Shown piece after piece: positions 23,986 through 34,702 of a stretch of DNA of 64,000 nucleotides (position 1 is its first letter; each line of letters opens with the position of its first letter). The position numbers were made by a program, and so were the translations under genes. The notes below the pieces were generated by a model. The model ran no database searches. It was not told the origin of the DNA and was given only the letters and a program-made list of their open reading frames with translations. The stretch is from Lasiosphaeria ovina (Eukaryota; Ascomycota; Sordariomycetes; Sordariales; Lasiosphaeriaceae). The stretch is taken from positions 4,660,001 to 4,724,000 of the forward strand of contig JAULSN010000004.1 of the NCBI GenBank assembly GCA_033439765.1. The letters run 5' to 3'.

Positions 23986-25697
23986 TTACTCGGGTTTTTG
24001 ACCATACGCGACGTGGCTGCAATATCCCGTTAGCTTCACGGGCCGCGTAGTAGGAAACGGTCTCAACAATAGAGGCGGAAATGGGGATGGGATGACCACT
24101 CACAAGTCAAACTGGATGTGCAGGTTGGGGTTCCGCACGTCCTTGCGGACGCCGGCTATCAGAACCTGGACCTCCTCGACGGCCCAGCCGAGGACGCCGA
24201 CGAGCAGGCCCAGGGAGAAGCCCTCGACGCCCTGCTCGAACTGGGCGATGTTGTACAGGCCAATCTCCTTGTACTTGGGGTCCTTGGGCCAGGGCCCGAG
24301 CGGGAACTTGAAGCGCTGGTGGACGACGTTGGTGAAGCCCGCGTCCTTGAGCCAGCCGCCGAGGTAGCTGCCCGGGTTCAGCTCGCGCTTCGTCTTCTTG
24401 GCCGCCTCGTTGAGGGCCAGGATCCACTTGCGGACCGACAGGTCGTCGTTGACGGAGCCGTCTTCCGAGTAGAAGTTGAACTCAAAGTCTTGAAACTCGG
24501 CCCAGCCGCCGGGGTTGAGGTTGCTGTGCAGATGATTTCGCGCTAATTAGCCTCTGGATTTCCAGAGCAAAACAAGTGGCGTTTTTCTCTTCTTCTTTTC
24601 ACCCTTAAAGAAAGCGAACAAGGGAAAGGGACGAGTTACTCATAAGCGTTCTTTACAAGCTTGGGCCAGTCAAGGATGCACGCGGTCAGGTACCGGCAAA
24701 AGACCCAGTCGAACTTGGCGCCGTACACCCACGGGCTCTCAATGTCGTCAACCTCGAATTTGACGTTGGGGGGGATCCTAAGCAACTTGTTAATGACATC
24801 TGCGCCGCAGCTCAATCCAGAGAGGGAGCAAATCCGGTCGACTTACCAAGTCGGCTGAATGGCGCTCAGATCGTTTCCAATGACCTTTTGTCGCAGTTAG
24901 CCGGGGGCGCGCCGGTATCAAATGCTCAAAAGAACACGCACCTCTGCATTGGGGAACTCGTCGCCAATGGTAATGGCCCAGATTCCGGTTCCCGTGCCGA
25001 GATCGAGAATCCTGTGCAGCTTGCTCTCCTCGACGGGGGCCAGGTAGTGCTTCTCGCCAGTGCCCACGTACATGAGCTCGTGGGCCATGTCGAGGCGGTC
25101 CATCTCGTCCTAGAGCGGCAGAGAGTCAGCAGAGAGCCTGCGAGGCGTGGCAGAGAGTTACGGTTAGAGCTAACCTCGTCGTTGGGGAACGGATAGGCGC
25201 CGGAGCGGAACTTGTGGTACCGTCGTCCGTGCTTGATCGGGTAGTCGACGACGCTGGAGCTGAGCGATTCGGTAAAGGCAGAGCTGGTGCAGCAAATTCG
25301 AGTGAGCACATCAATACTGCATTTATCGCGAGTGGAGGGGATGGATAGTGCGCGCTTACACCTGAGAGCCAATGGCCGAGTCATCGTCTCGCAGCTAAAG
25401 GGCCGAGAGTCAGAATCAATCAATAGACTAGAAGGCCTGCAGTGGACGGACCGCGTCATCGATCTCAATGTTGGCATCAGGGTCGATGGGCGCATCATCG
25501 GCAGCCGGCGAGGTAGCCGCCGCAGCAGGAGCCGTTGAGGCTTGAGCGGGAGGTGAGGCGGCGGCAGGGGCGGCGGCAGGGGCGACGGCAGGGGCGGCGG
25601 CGGCGGGAGGCGCCGAAGTGGAGGATTCTGGAGCGGGGGCCGATGCCGGCGCTGCCGGCGCTGCTGCGGCGGCTGCGGCTGGGGTTGGGTCCGCCAT
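23986..25697 (-). CDS. LaeA/Lae1-like SAM-dependent methyltransferase
   Basis: Eight exons on the complement: 23986-24016, 24104-24523, 24640-24777, 24847-24884, 24942-25109, 25175-25283, 25360-25394 and 25452-25697, giving 394 aa with every phase closing. Residues 1-75 are an Ala/Pro-rich disordered leader. The core begins at HGRRYHKFRSGAYPFPNDE, the hallmark opening of fungal LaeA-like enzymes. The SAM-binding motif is LDLGTGTG (165-172) and the end is HVAYGQKPE, also typical. LaeA proper is a nuclear regulator of secondary metabolism in the velvet complex, but fungal genomes hold many LaeA-like paralogues that may methylate small molecules, so the role here is open. It sits 11.5 kb from the synthase. 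The first donor (GTCCGT) is the weakest splice site. Confidence 0.85.
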
Positions 25698-27407
25698 TGT
25701 CGCGGCTGGCTTCGCTCGGGATAGATGGAGAAAATTAGACGTTTAGAATCAAGAGATTGCGATCTCAAGCAATTGGGGGCAGCTGCGGAAGACAGAAGAA
25801 GGGGTTTTGGTTACAAAAAGAGATGAAGGCGGGAGGAGACGGGAAGGGTGGGATGAGATGAGGGGCAAGCTAAGGGACCCAAGGTGAGGCGGGCGAGCGA
25901 CAGTGCGGGAGTAGCTCAAGCAGCTCAACGCAGCACGCCGGGGTGCTGTGGATGAATAATAAATATTATCTCCTCTCCTAGCGTTTTCGCTCGAGTTCAA
26001 GGGCCCCGGAATTGGGTCCGTTTGCGGGCCAAGTGCCCGTCCGTGGTGGCTTGCTTGCGCTATTTGTCTAGTTGCGCAACGCGCCGAACCCACGGGGAAG
26101 CAAGCCGACTTCCCCCTGGCCATGAACGCTAGCACCGTGCCACGAAAATGCAGGCGGGGCGCATATCATCCCACGAGCAGGGACGGGATGGCCTGGAACT
26201 CGTTCCTCTGGCAGCCAACGACATCCCGTACGGGTCCGAATTGCGTCTGGAAGCCAATCGCTTCCCCTACCCGGCTCGAACACTTGCCTCGCCCGGGTAG
26301 ATAGCTATACTAGTAGACCCGGCGGGCGAGGTTTTTGACACCTCCCACGTTGTGCACAAGTATCCGTGGCAGCCGCTAGGCTGTAACAGCCCTAGCCGCC
26401 CGACCCCTTTGAAGTTTATCGCCTCGTTGCGGGGTAGTAGGGCAGTTGTTACTAAAGATGGAATGTCTTCGGGTGGAGCTGCGTCCCTCTCAACCACAGA
26501 GAGCCCAGCTCACCGAGCCAGACTGGTTTCCTACAAAAGGACCAGATCTCACATCCACAATGCGAGAATCAACTGTTCACATTTACTTGGGCGGTGAAGG
26601 TGAGGGAAAGATGCGCTGCTAGCCCGTTTATTAGTATGGATAGTGGGCGCACTTCTTCTTTCATACGGAGTACCCCTCAGCGGGGTTGTCAGGGAGTTTA
26701 CCGGAGTCTGTCTGCGTGCTATTCAGGCGTGTTGACACGTTTTAAGCAGGCTGCATTGAAGTGGCGTCTCGGTACAAGGGCGCATTGGACGGATTACAGT
26801 TTTGCTCACAAAAGTCATCCAACGTTTGGGGGTGCGAAACCAGTAGCCCCCACCCCGTTTGCATTTGCGTGGAACCGAGGCGGAACGGCGGCAGCTTACA
26901 GCGGGCGGGGGTGGGGTCAGTGCGAAGAGCTCGGCCGATCACCTTTCATTATCACCTTCTTCACCAGCTCTTTCTCACGTGAAGGAAGGGGAGAGTAGTG
27001 AGCTATTATTACTTGACATGTCATAAAGAAGTCAATTGCCTCCCAGTCGGAGACACGGGTCCGCATCGTGGTCATTATAGCATTTGTCACGGATTGGAGA
27101 CCCGTCTCGAGTGATGCCGAGCACTCAGAGCGGTTTTCCGCTTGTCAGTGGCAGCACCTGTCAGCGGTGGCTGGCAGGAAACCGTTCCGGCCACTGACAG
27201 CTGCACGAGGAAATGCCTCCCTTTCACAAGCAAATTCCAACGGACACACATGTAGTAATGAGTGAGTGAGAGCTTATTAGGTAATTTGAAAGCACATACA
27301 ACCGAGTCAAAGAGCCACGTGCGACAACTCCAACTTTACATCTTTTCCGTAATTGAAACTCAACAACTCTCCCGGCTTATCAACTCTCCCATTTTCACCC
27401 ACTAATC
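25698..27407. other. 1.7 kb intergenic, divergent promoters
   Basis: This lies between the methyltransferase start and the phosphatase-like gene start. Frames of up to 134 codons are present but have no protein-like features. I see no RNA gene or mobile element here. Confidence 0.6.
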
Positions 27408-28355
27408 ATGAATCTGGAAGCACCGACCGAGATTGAGCCTTCCGGAACCCACGGTTGGCGAATCCTCCACTACGCGGGAAACAAAAGCTGAGCACGTAAC
27501 TCGAGACACAGATTCCACCGTGATCCACATCCTCCGCCATGGCCAGTCACTACACAAGTAAGCCAGCGCCAGTTCCGCAGATTGATTACAGGTAAACTAA
27601 CCCAACATAATCATCACAATCGCAGCATAGAATGGGGCTATCCCCACCGAGACCCGCCTCTCACCGAGTTGGGCGAGGCACAAGCCAGGGCCGTGCAGCT
27701 GCTCGCCGCGCCGGACCTCATCATCATATCTCCGATGACGCGCGCGATCCAGACGGCGCTCCTCGTGTTCGGCACAGCGGCAGAGGAGACCCCGGCCGAC
27801 GCCTCCTCCCGGCCACTCCAAATCCCGGTCCCGGTGCAGGTGTGGCCGGACCTGCGCGAGACGCACGACCACGCCACGTGCAACAAGGGCCTGGGGCGCG
27901 CCGCGCTGGCCGCGCGCTTTCCGGGGTTCGATTTCTCGCTCTGCGGCCCCGAGTGGGACGACGCCTGTTACCCCGCGCACAGCGCCGCGCGCGCCGAGGC
28001 CCGCGCCGAGCGCGTGCGCAGCCGCCTCTGCGCTCTGGCGCGCTCTGGGCTGTACGAGAACATCGTGCTTGTTACGCACCGCGGCTTCGTCGCGTTTCTG
28101 GTCCCCGGCGCGAGGTTCGGGCTCTGTGGTGCGTTGCCGTTGCCGTTGCCGCCTGTCGGGTGCTTAGTGTCGTGACATGGCCGCTTTTGCGGGGCGGCTG
28201 GTTAACTGTTTGCAGAATCCCGCCGGTACCGGTTCGCTACGGAGAGCGAGGCGGAGAGGGAGAGATTCGGTGTCAACGTTGACTCGGGCGAGGCGCAAGA
28301 CTTTGGTCCTACGGTGCTGGTGCCGTGCGAAGACTTGGGCCGGCCTGCACTGTGA
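27408..28355 (+). CDS. Histidine phosphatase (phosphoglycerate mutase-like)
   Basis: Four exons, 27408-27453, 27512-27557, 27626-28128 and 28216-28355, give 244 aa. The catalytic R-H-G motif (ILRHGQSLHN, phospho-acceptor His25) spans the second and third exons. TELGEAQA and SPMTRAIQTA follow, and the distal motif LVTHRGFVAFL supplies the second His. The C-terminal exon was chosen because it restores YRFATESEAE and NVDSGEAQDFGPTVL, which match the usual ending of fungal homologues. The start is inferred: the R-H-G exon has no ATG of its own, and a 46-nt upstream exon with a 58-bp intron gives an in-frame Met. Members dephosphorylate sugar phosphates or other small substrates; the substrate here is unknown. 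Cytosolic by lack of a signal. Confidence 0.82.
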
Positions 28356-28563
28356 GGGTGCACGGTTTCGTTGTATAGGGATGGGAATCAACGCGATCAC
28401 TAGAACAGGCAAGAGGAACTGGATTCATGCTCCTTGGGGACTTTTCATAAAGACCGAGCTCGTATCTGCTGATCTAATCGCTGCCGCTCCTCGTTAACCT
28501 CAAGAAAGTAACAACGCAGTCCACACGACAACTGAAATTCCCAGAAACATAACGCTTGTCGCC

Positions 28564-29252
28564 TTATTGGGACTCGAACCAGCGCTGGTAGGGATAGGCG
28601 GCTGTCACAAATGTCAGTAACAGGTTCTCATAAAAGGATATGGAAAGACAGACAGCAGTGGAAGAAGTCAAGCTGCCGGTCGTGGCGTTTGAAGCCGCAG
28701 TGGGAGGCGCTGTCGTTGGACCCGGGCCGGCGGTGGTGGACAAGCCCGTGGAGGAAGAGGAGGACGTGGTGATAGGCGGCGCGGCCGTCGTGTCGCCCGA
28801 TGGCGAAGGCGTGGGGGACAGCCCGCAGGACGAGGCGGCAGAGGAGACGCCGCCGCCGTAGATGGTCCAGATGTTGAAGTCCAGCGCGCACTCCAGACAG
28901 TCATCGTACGCGGCCGTCCACGTCGAGTTGCTGCAGTGCGCTGGATCTCGCCTGCCGGCCAAAGCAGCGCCTAGAATGGGAAGGTGTCAGTGACGAGCAG
29001 CATAGGGAGAGATGCCTCTGGCCGCCGTGCGGTGACACGTTGCTTTGGTGAGGCATGTCTGGGGAGATGTAGGGGCGGGGGTTGACCATGACACGGATGG
29101 CACGTACCGCAGTTGGCGTGGCACTCGTACTGCGGTGTTCCGGGCGCCTGCCTCTCCAAGATCAAGCCGTGGACGTCGGAATGGCCGCCCGGCAGGGTGG
29201 TTGCCTGCACAGCCACGGGTATCACCACCGCGAGGATAAGAGACAAGTGCAT
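28564..29252 (-). CDS. Small secreted Cys-rich protein with Ser/Thr-rich tail
   Basis: Model: complement of 28564-28970 and 29108-29252, 183 aa, donor GTACGT and acceptor TTCTAG. A signal peptide of about 17 residues (MHLSLILAVVIPVAVQA) starts it. The mature part has a compact cysteine pattern: YECHANCG, AHCSNSTW, YDDCLECALDFNIW and SSCGL, the latter with a W-x-x-YG box. A Ser/Thr/Pro-rich, probably O-glycosylated tail of about 60 residues follows. The extreme C-terminus is moderately hydrophobic and then ends in polar residues, so a GPI signal is doubtful and a further small intron there cannot be excluded. It looks like a common ascomycete class of cell-wall or surface proteins. Function unknown; effector-like features are present but not diagnostic. 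Confidence 0.72.
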
Positions 29253-30034
29253 TTTGGTTGTGGTTGCAGTCAGCAGATGGCTTGGGAAGACTAGGTAGTA
29301 GCCAAGAGATGAGGGAAAGTTGGGAGCGCTCAAAGATAAAACAAAATAAAAAGGGTCGTCCGAATCACGGGGGCAGCAAACACTTAAAAGACTGAGTCCT
29401 ACCCAGGAAAAGAAAGTGGCGGGAACAATGGGCAGACACGCGACTTGCATGTCGATAGTGATATACGATGCTGCAGGCCAAGACTGGCAGGGTGTGTAAA
29501 AGAGCCAATACTTGAACGCCCCTGAAGACGGGGTCCAATCATGGGAGACGACATGAGCCTACTCATGCTGCCAAGCCAATTTATCAGATCATCTGATAAT
29601 CTAGCCCACTTGCCTTATCAGGAATCACAGTCGAGGATGTGGATTGCCATGGAAGGTGTCATTGGGCCGGGTCAGCAAGCGCATCTTGGCATCCAGCGAG
29701 CCGTCTGACATTTACCGCCAAGCGAAGAGCCAAGACGAGGTAGGCCGGGACCGGTCGCAGCACAGAGTCCGACGGGGGGAACAGCTTGGACTTCTGCAGC
29801 TGAGTCCTCGTCGACTTGTACTTGCTTATTGGCCTCGACCCCGCAGTCGGTGACGAACGAGCCCGATGAGAAAATAAAAGGGCAGCATCACCCGCAGTCA
29901 GTCTTGCCATGGAGACACACCCTGGACCCAGCATCAATTAGCCGCCGTGCTTGATCCTATTTCGAGCAGTGTCAGCTCCACTCCATCAGTCTTATTTACC
30001 AAGCAACCCCCGAGTCACTGACCAACCCCCTGGG
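29253..30034. other. Divergent promoter between two surface-protein genes
   Basis: No gene seen. The two flanking genes, both encoding secreted or surface proteins, are transcribed away from it. It holds a short TCATCTGATAATCTA-type partial palindrome near 29586-29604. Confidence 0.55.
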
Positions 30035-31028
30035 ATGGCACTTTCACGCGTACTGCTCGCCGTAGCGGCCGCTGTCGGCGCCCAGGCCACCAGTAGCGAC
30101 CAGGGGCCGGCGGCCTTCATGTGGCCTCCCGACCGTGTCTGGTCCGGCCAGATGGACAACACGGCGCCCTGCGGCTCGGTCGACGGCGTCACCACACGCA
30201 CCGAGTTCCCACTCAGTAAGCTGATGTCCTCCCTGCCACTGTCTACCACAAACACGCACTGACGTCGGGGCCAGCCGACGGCAAGGTGGCCCTCGTCGCC
30301 CAGGACGACTCGTACCGGACCTTTCTGGCCGTGTCGTTCAAGAACGGTAAGCTTTCTCTCGTTATTACCTCCCACATTGCATGTCACAGCACCCCCCGTC
30401 CATCACCCAACCCCTGACACCCATCAACCCAGACCCCCAAACCAACGCCGACTTCGACTACTTCCTCAACGCGGCGCCCATAGCGGAGCTCGACCCGGGG
30501 CACACGTGCCTCTCGGTGCCGGGCCCGCCGGCGAACATCGCACCAGGCACCAACGCCACCATCCAGATCCGCTACACGGCCGACTTCGACCGGCCCGAGA
30601 ACCAGACCTTCTACGCGTGCGCCGACATCACGTACGTGCGCGCCGGCGACTTCAAGGCGCAGGTGCCGTGCTTCAACGCCACCGACGACCAGGACGTGCC
30701 GGCGCCGACGGCCACGGGCATCCCGTCGTCGCTGCCCGGCCACGGCGACAACGGGCCGCCGCTCGTCACGCCCGGGGCCACCCCGACACCGGCACCGGCC
30801 TCGTCTTCGGGGGGGGTCACGCTGTCGAGCGGCGCCATCGCCGGGGCGGTCGTCGGCGCCGTCGCGGGCGTCGTGCTCGTCGTCGCGCTCGCCCTGCTGT
30901 TCTACCGCGAGCGCCAGAAGAAGCTCCGCCTCGAGCACCAGCGCGACTCGGCCCGCGGCGTCCCCTGGCGCGAGGACCCGCCCAAGGACTCGGCTTCGGC
31001 TGGCAGCATTCGGCTGCAGAACATGTAG
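30035..31028 (+). CDS. BIM1-like (X325-type) surface protein with C-terminal membrane anchor
   Basis: Three exons, 30035-30215, 30275-30346 and 30433-31028, give 282 aa. A signal peptide (about 1-19) precedes a domain opening with WPPDRVWSGQMDNTAPCGS and continuing with ALVAQDDSYRTF, LDPGHTCLSV and YADF-like/FYACADI strands, matching the fungal BIM1-like/X325 fold known from copper-acquisition proteins of the plasma membrane. Cysteines in APCG, HTCL, YACAD and VPCF probably form two disulphides. A Thr/Pro/Ser-rich stalk leads to one transmembrane helix (about 216-240) and a basic cytosolic tail, so it is type I rather than GPI anchored. The mature N-terminus after the predicted cleavage does not begin with His, which copper-binding members need, so copper binding is doubtful. 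Several N-glycosylation sequons are present. Confidence 0.8.
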
Positions 31029-31935
31029 TTGGTTAACTGGTTTGGTTGCTCGGGTCACGTAATTATGATGAAGGCTGATGAGGTAAATGTCTATTTATCT
31101 GGTTCTAGGGAGTTAGGACGAGCAGACGGTGGGAGTTGGAAGGGAGTTCAGGAGGCGTCTGTTTTGCAGATAATTACCCGTGTACTTCGCGTGTGGCAAT
31201 GGCACTGTTACTTACCGTCGTGCATTGTGTGCAGGGTTTGCAGAAGCAGCCATCGCATGACCCCAAAACCGGCAAAGAGAATTTTCATTTCCTCCTTCGG
31301 AGCTGAGCGGTGGCCGCCTTAAGCTGAGCTAGGCTGAGCAAGAGGTCATTTTTTGGGTTAACCCGGCTATACTTGCCGTGGTCTGAAAACGGCAGTGGAG
31401 CTGCGAGGATGCTCTTCTTCTGAGCCCAGTTTCGGGACACTGGTGCCCCGCCACCTGGCCACCCCGTCTCTTTCCTTCCTACCGGAGCAAACGATTACCC
31501 GGCTTACCTACTAATGAATGAGCCATTCGGTGTGACGACGGCAAGGCGTAGCGGCACGGGCTAACCTGGCTTCAGCGGTTGTGACTTGGAAGTCTGCAAT
31601 GGAGAAAGGGACAAGGGAAGGATGATGCAGTCACAGTTGCCTGCTGTAACTTGTAACTATATGCCCCACCGTCGCTCGCCCACCGCTACAAACTCGAGAA
31701 TACAAGGATGAGCCCTTTCTTGAAGAACAGAGCAGGTGCCAAAGCAGCTGCCTATCCGGGGCATAAGAGTCGGCTGCAGATCTAATGACGCGTATAAAGG
31801 TCGCCTAAATAGATACCTGAATGGCGTGCGCAAAGAGAAGTCTCAAAGCTATGGCTGCGGGGGCACAGGTACTTGGACGTCGTAGGCAGAGTAGAATCTT
31901 AGGAGCTATAGCTACCTCAAGAGGTAGCTGGTTTA
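31029..31935. other. Intergenic
   Basis: 3' flank of the BIM1-like gene and adjoining sequence. No coding potential I can support. Confidence 0.55.
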
Positions 31936-31984
31936 TGAGTGTGTAAGTGAGTGTGCAAGTGAGTGTGTAAGTGAGTGTGTAAGC
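31936..31984. repeat. Short 12-bp tandem repeat (AGTGAGTGTGTA type)
   Basis: About four imperfect copies of a 12-base unit built on GTGAGTGTGTAA. It lies just past the C-terminal side of the transcription-factor relic on the opposite strand and may mark where that relic was cut off. Confidence 0.75.
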
Positions 31985-32044
31985 GGATGTGTGAGTGCAT
32001 CGGGATATGCGTGGGTGAGTGTGGGCGGGTGAGTGTCGAAGTGA

Positions 32045-32845
32045 GTAACCAACCGCGTTGTACAGCTCTTGCTAGTAGCCGTAGATGGTTTTCCACACGA
32101 ACAGGCTGCTCGCCGGCGCTCTGTTGAAGAACATATGCAGCAGGCTGGCGCATATCGCCAACGGCCCGGGCAAGCAGGTGTGGTTCCCGTTGCCTAGATC
32201 TGTACACTCCCACGCCGACCTCCCCTCCAACACGCAGCGTGGGTGGATAAAGGGTGGGAGACACCCCCTTTTTGTCAATTATCGTGTGGGGATACGATGT
32301 CATGCGGCCAAAGAGGATCTTGGAGGTCAGGTACTGCCCCACGTTTGCTGCCTTTCGCCGAGACAATGTTACCCCCACAAGGCCTTGCAATCCGGGCGAT
32401 AGTGACCGGCCCGCTTGTTGTACTAGTGTGGTGAGCGAAGTAAGGCCGCTTCTCCATTGGCACAGGCACTTCGAGCTGCCTTCGGACAAACCCTAGAAAG
32501 AGTTATTGGTAGCTGCAGATATCACAGGCGTTGTTCATGGCCATCGTGACTGGCGACATGTCGTCCCGCAGATATACATCGTCGACGAATGAAAAATCCA
32601 AAGTCTCTGAATATGGGGCATCGACATTGTCAAGAGCCCAGCTATCGAGAGTCCCGTGGGCCTGCATGTCAGTGTCGAGGTTTCCATGCGATGGGGCGAG
32701 GTCGTTGTCCTTGTCGATGGTAGGATGGCGGGAGATACTCGTACTCAAGTTGTCGTTCTCAACGTCTTGTGCACAGTAGATCCCGAGAGCAACGGGCCTT
32801 GGAACTCCGGCATGGCGCGCACGCTTTCTTTCGCCAGATGGGCAT
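32045..32845 (-). pseudogene. Decayed Zn2Cys6 transcription factor
   Basis: Reading the complement from the Met codon at 32845 gives MPIWRKKACAPCRSSKARC and one more Cys, with the exact C-x2-C-x6-C-x5-C spacing of the first four ligands of a fungal Zn2Cys6 cluster. The fifth Cys is replaced by Arg, a stop follows (32759-32761), and the sixth position is Tyr. A shifted frame then gives an acidic segment (32503-32748). Further on, two more frames hold YLTSKILFGRMTSYP and then LPPFIHPRCVLEG and AICASLLHMFFNRAPASSLF, a pattern I recognise from the middle of many fungal Zn2Cys6 regulators. A TAG follows at YGY. Several frameshifts, stops and the lost cysteines make it non-functional. Confidence 0.75.
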
Positions 32846-33327
32846 GGTGGGTTGCTTTGGACTCTCTTGAACTACTCGTTAAGGTTGATAGCGCGAGACG
32901 GTGCAGATATCGACATTATGGTTGGTTGATGCCAGCACTTGGTGAACTTTGTTGGTCATGATGTCAGGCGGTTTGTCAGCAATTTTCGGAACTCAGATCC
33001 AGGTGCGGAGTTTGCAGCCAATGGCGGACCGCAGCGTCGTCTCGACTTCGGAGTTCAAGTGGATCGCTGCTAGTCAGTCTACCACCCTGATCCTATCCGC
33101 AGCCAGGTTGGTGTCACGGGCGGGATTGCAATGATGTTCTGCAACATGGCCAACAAATCCGCGGCTCTGTTGCAACGGAACCCTCCCGTTGCATCCGCAA
33201 CTGGTTGTGCCAATTGCCGTGGTTTCATTTATTTTTGTTTCCTTGGCAAACTACGCAGAACTGCACCACCAAACCCAATACGCGGCATAATTATAAGAAG
33301 CGGCAACCGCCCATAACAGATTGCTAA

Positions 33328-33367
<40 letters not shown>

Positions 33368-33493
33368 TCCTCATCCTCATCCTCATCCTCATCCTCATCC
33401 TCATCCTCATCCTCATCCTCATCCTCATCCTCAAGATCCCAGATCATACTTAACAACTCAAACAGTACCAACCATACCAACCACCTCCTCATA
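32846..33493. other. Intergenic with compound microsatellite
   Basis: Upstream side of the transcription-factor relic and 5' flank of the oxidoreductase. The only structured element is the hexanucleotide repeat at 33331-33432. Confidence 0.6.
33331..33432. repeat. Compound hexanucleotide repeat: (AGGCTC)6 then (ATCCTC)11
   Basis: Seventeen perfect hexamers without interruption, switching unit once at 33366/33367. It ends 61 bp before the start codon of the Gal80-like gene, so it lies in its core promoter or 5' leader. Length changes here would alter leader length without affecting the protein. Confidence 0.97.
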
Positions 33494-34702
33494 ATGGCTC
33501 CTATCCGTGTCGGTCTCATCGGACTGGGTGCTGTAAGCGGTGGAATGATGGCACCAGGACGTTGGGCCTATTGTGCTCATTTCCCATCCATCCTCAAATC
33601 CCCAGCCTACGAGCTTGTCGCACTCGCCAACTCCACGGTTGAGTCCGCTCAGCGGTCCATCGACTTCCACAAACTTCCGTCGACAGTCAAGGCATACGGC
33701 AGCCCCGAAGACCTCGCCAAAGATCCCGATGTCGACCTGATCGTTGTCTCTGTCAACGTGCAAAAACACCTCTTCCTCACCAAGCCCGCCCTGCAAAGTG
33801 GAAAAGACGTCTTTGTCGAGTGGCCGCTGGGTGCCAGCCTTGAAGAGGCTGAAGAACTCACCAAGCTGGCCAGAGAGGCTGGCGTTAAGACGGTCGTTGG
33901 CGCTCAGGGACGTGCCAGCCCGGTCGTCTCGGCCGTAAGGAAGATTTTGGCAGAGGGGAAGATTGGCAAAGTCATCAGCTCCCATGTCTTTGGCTGCACT
34001 AGCTACGCCCCCATCGACTTCTGGATCAAAGGCGCAGAGTACTATCTCGAGATGAAGAGCGGAGGAAATCCTTTCTACATCTCGTTCGGCCATTGTAAGC
34101 TTCTCTCCTCGCGGTTGATAAATGCCGGACACTGACGCACTTGAACCGAAGTCCTCGACAGCTTCACACATGTTCTCGGCGATTTCAAGCTTGACACCCT
34201 GCAGTCGATCCTCGACACCCAATGCACAACCGTCTCTGTCCTTGACATGGAGACCGGTGAGGTGGTCAACCCAGCGTACACACGAACTGCACCCGACCAC
34301 ATCATCGTGCAGGGACGGCTGGAGAGCGGAGCCGTCGCATCCATTAGCTTCCGAGGCACTAAGCTGGCTATCAACGACAGCAGCATCCAATGGATCATCT
34401 CCGGCACAGAGGGCGAGATTGAAATCACCGTGCCTGCGAGTTCCCAGTGGCAGGTCCAGGATGCACAGCCCAAGCTCCGACTCAAGATCAACAAGGAAGC
34501 CGAGGTGGAGGAAGTGGACTATGATGCTGAACTTGATACGGACCATGACGACGTTGCTGGACTGGACCGTACCGCTTTGAATATTGGGCTGGTGTATGAG
34601 GCGTACCGGAAGGGCGATACGGACCGGTATCCTACGTTTGAGGACGCTCTGAAGCTTCACAAACTTCTGCATCGCATTGCGACGGTAGCAAATTTTATCT
34701 GA
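33494..34702 (+). CDS. Gal80-like Gfo/Idh/MocA oxidoreductase
   Basis: Two exons, 33494-34094 and 34152-34702 (57-bp intron), give 383 aa. The N-terminal Rossmann fold opens with RVGLIGLGAVSG, the dinucleotide-binding loop. Where catalytic Gfo/Idh enzymes have E-K-P, this protein has VEWPLG, as in the Gal80 branch, so it may be a regulator or ligand sensor rather than a dehydrogenase. The C-terminal half (about 130-383) has the family's alpha/beta substrate domain, including FGHFLDSFTHVLGDF across the splice and a C-terminal YEAYRKGDTDRYPTF segment. Filamentous fungi hold several such paralogues of unknown role. A compound microsatellite lies just upstream. Confidence 0.87.

Noticed and set aside
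26594..26998. 134-codon plus-strand frame
   Set aside because: No domain, unusual composition and no exon partners in a region with many stops on all frames.
28561..28640. tRNA T-arm-like string (GGTTCGAGTCCC on the minus strand)
   Set aside because: Flanking bases do not pair into T-stem or acceptor stem, and the string is the coding end of the secreted Cys-rich gene.
31917..32489. 190-codon minus-strand frame with a His/Thr repeat end
   Set aside because: It crosses the 12-bp tandem repeat and one frame of the transcription-factor relic. The conserved relic text shifts to other frames, so it is not a gene.
32503..32845. Functional pathway regulator for the PKS
   Set aside because: The Zn2Cys6 domain has lost two ligands and has a stop, and the gene is about 20 kb from the synthase.
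33458..34672. 404-codon open frame on the minus strand
   Set aside because: It lies antisense over the whole Gal80-like gene and its intron, includes the translated hexanucleotide repeat side, and shows no domain. It is a by-product of codon composition of the real gene.
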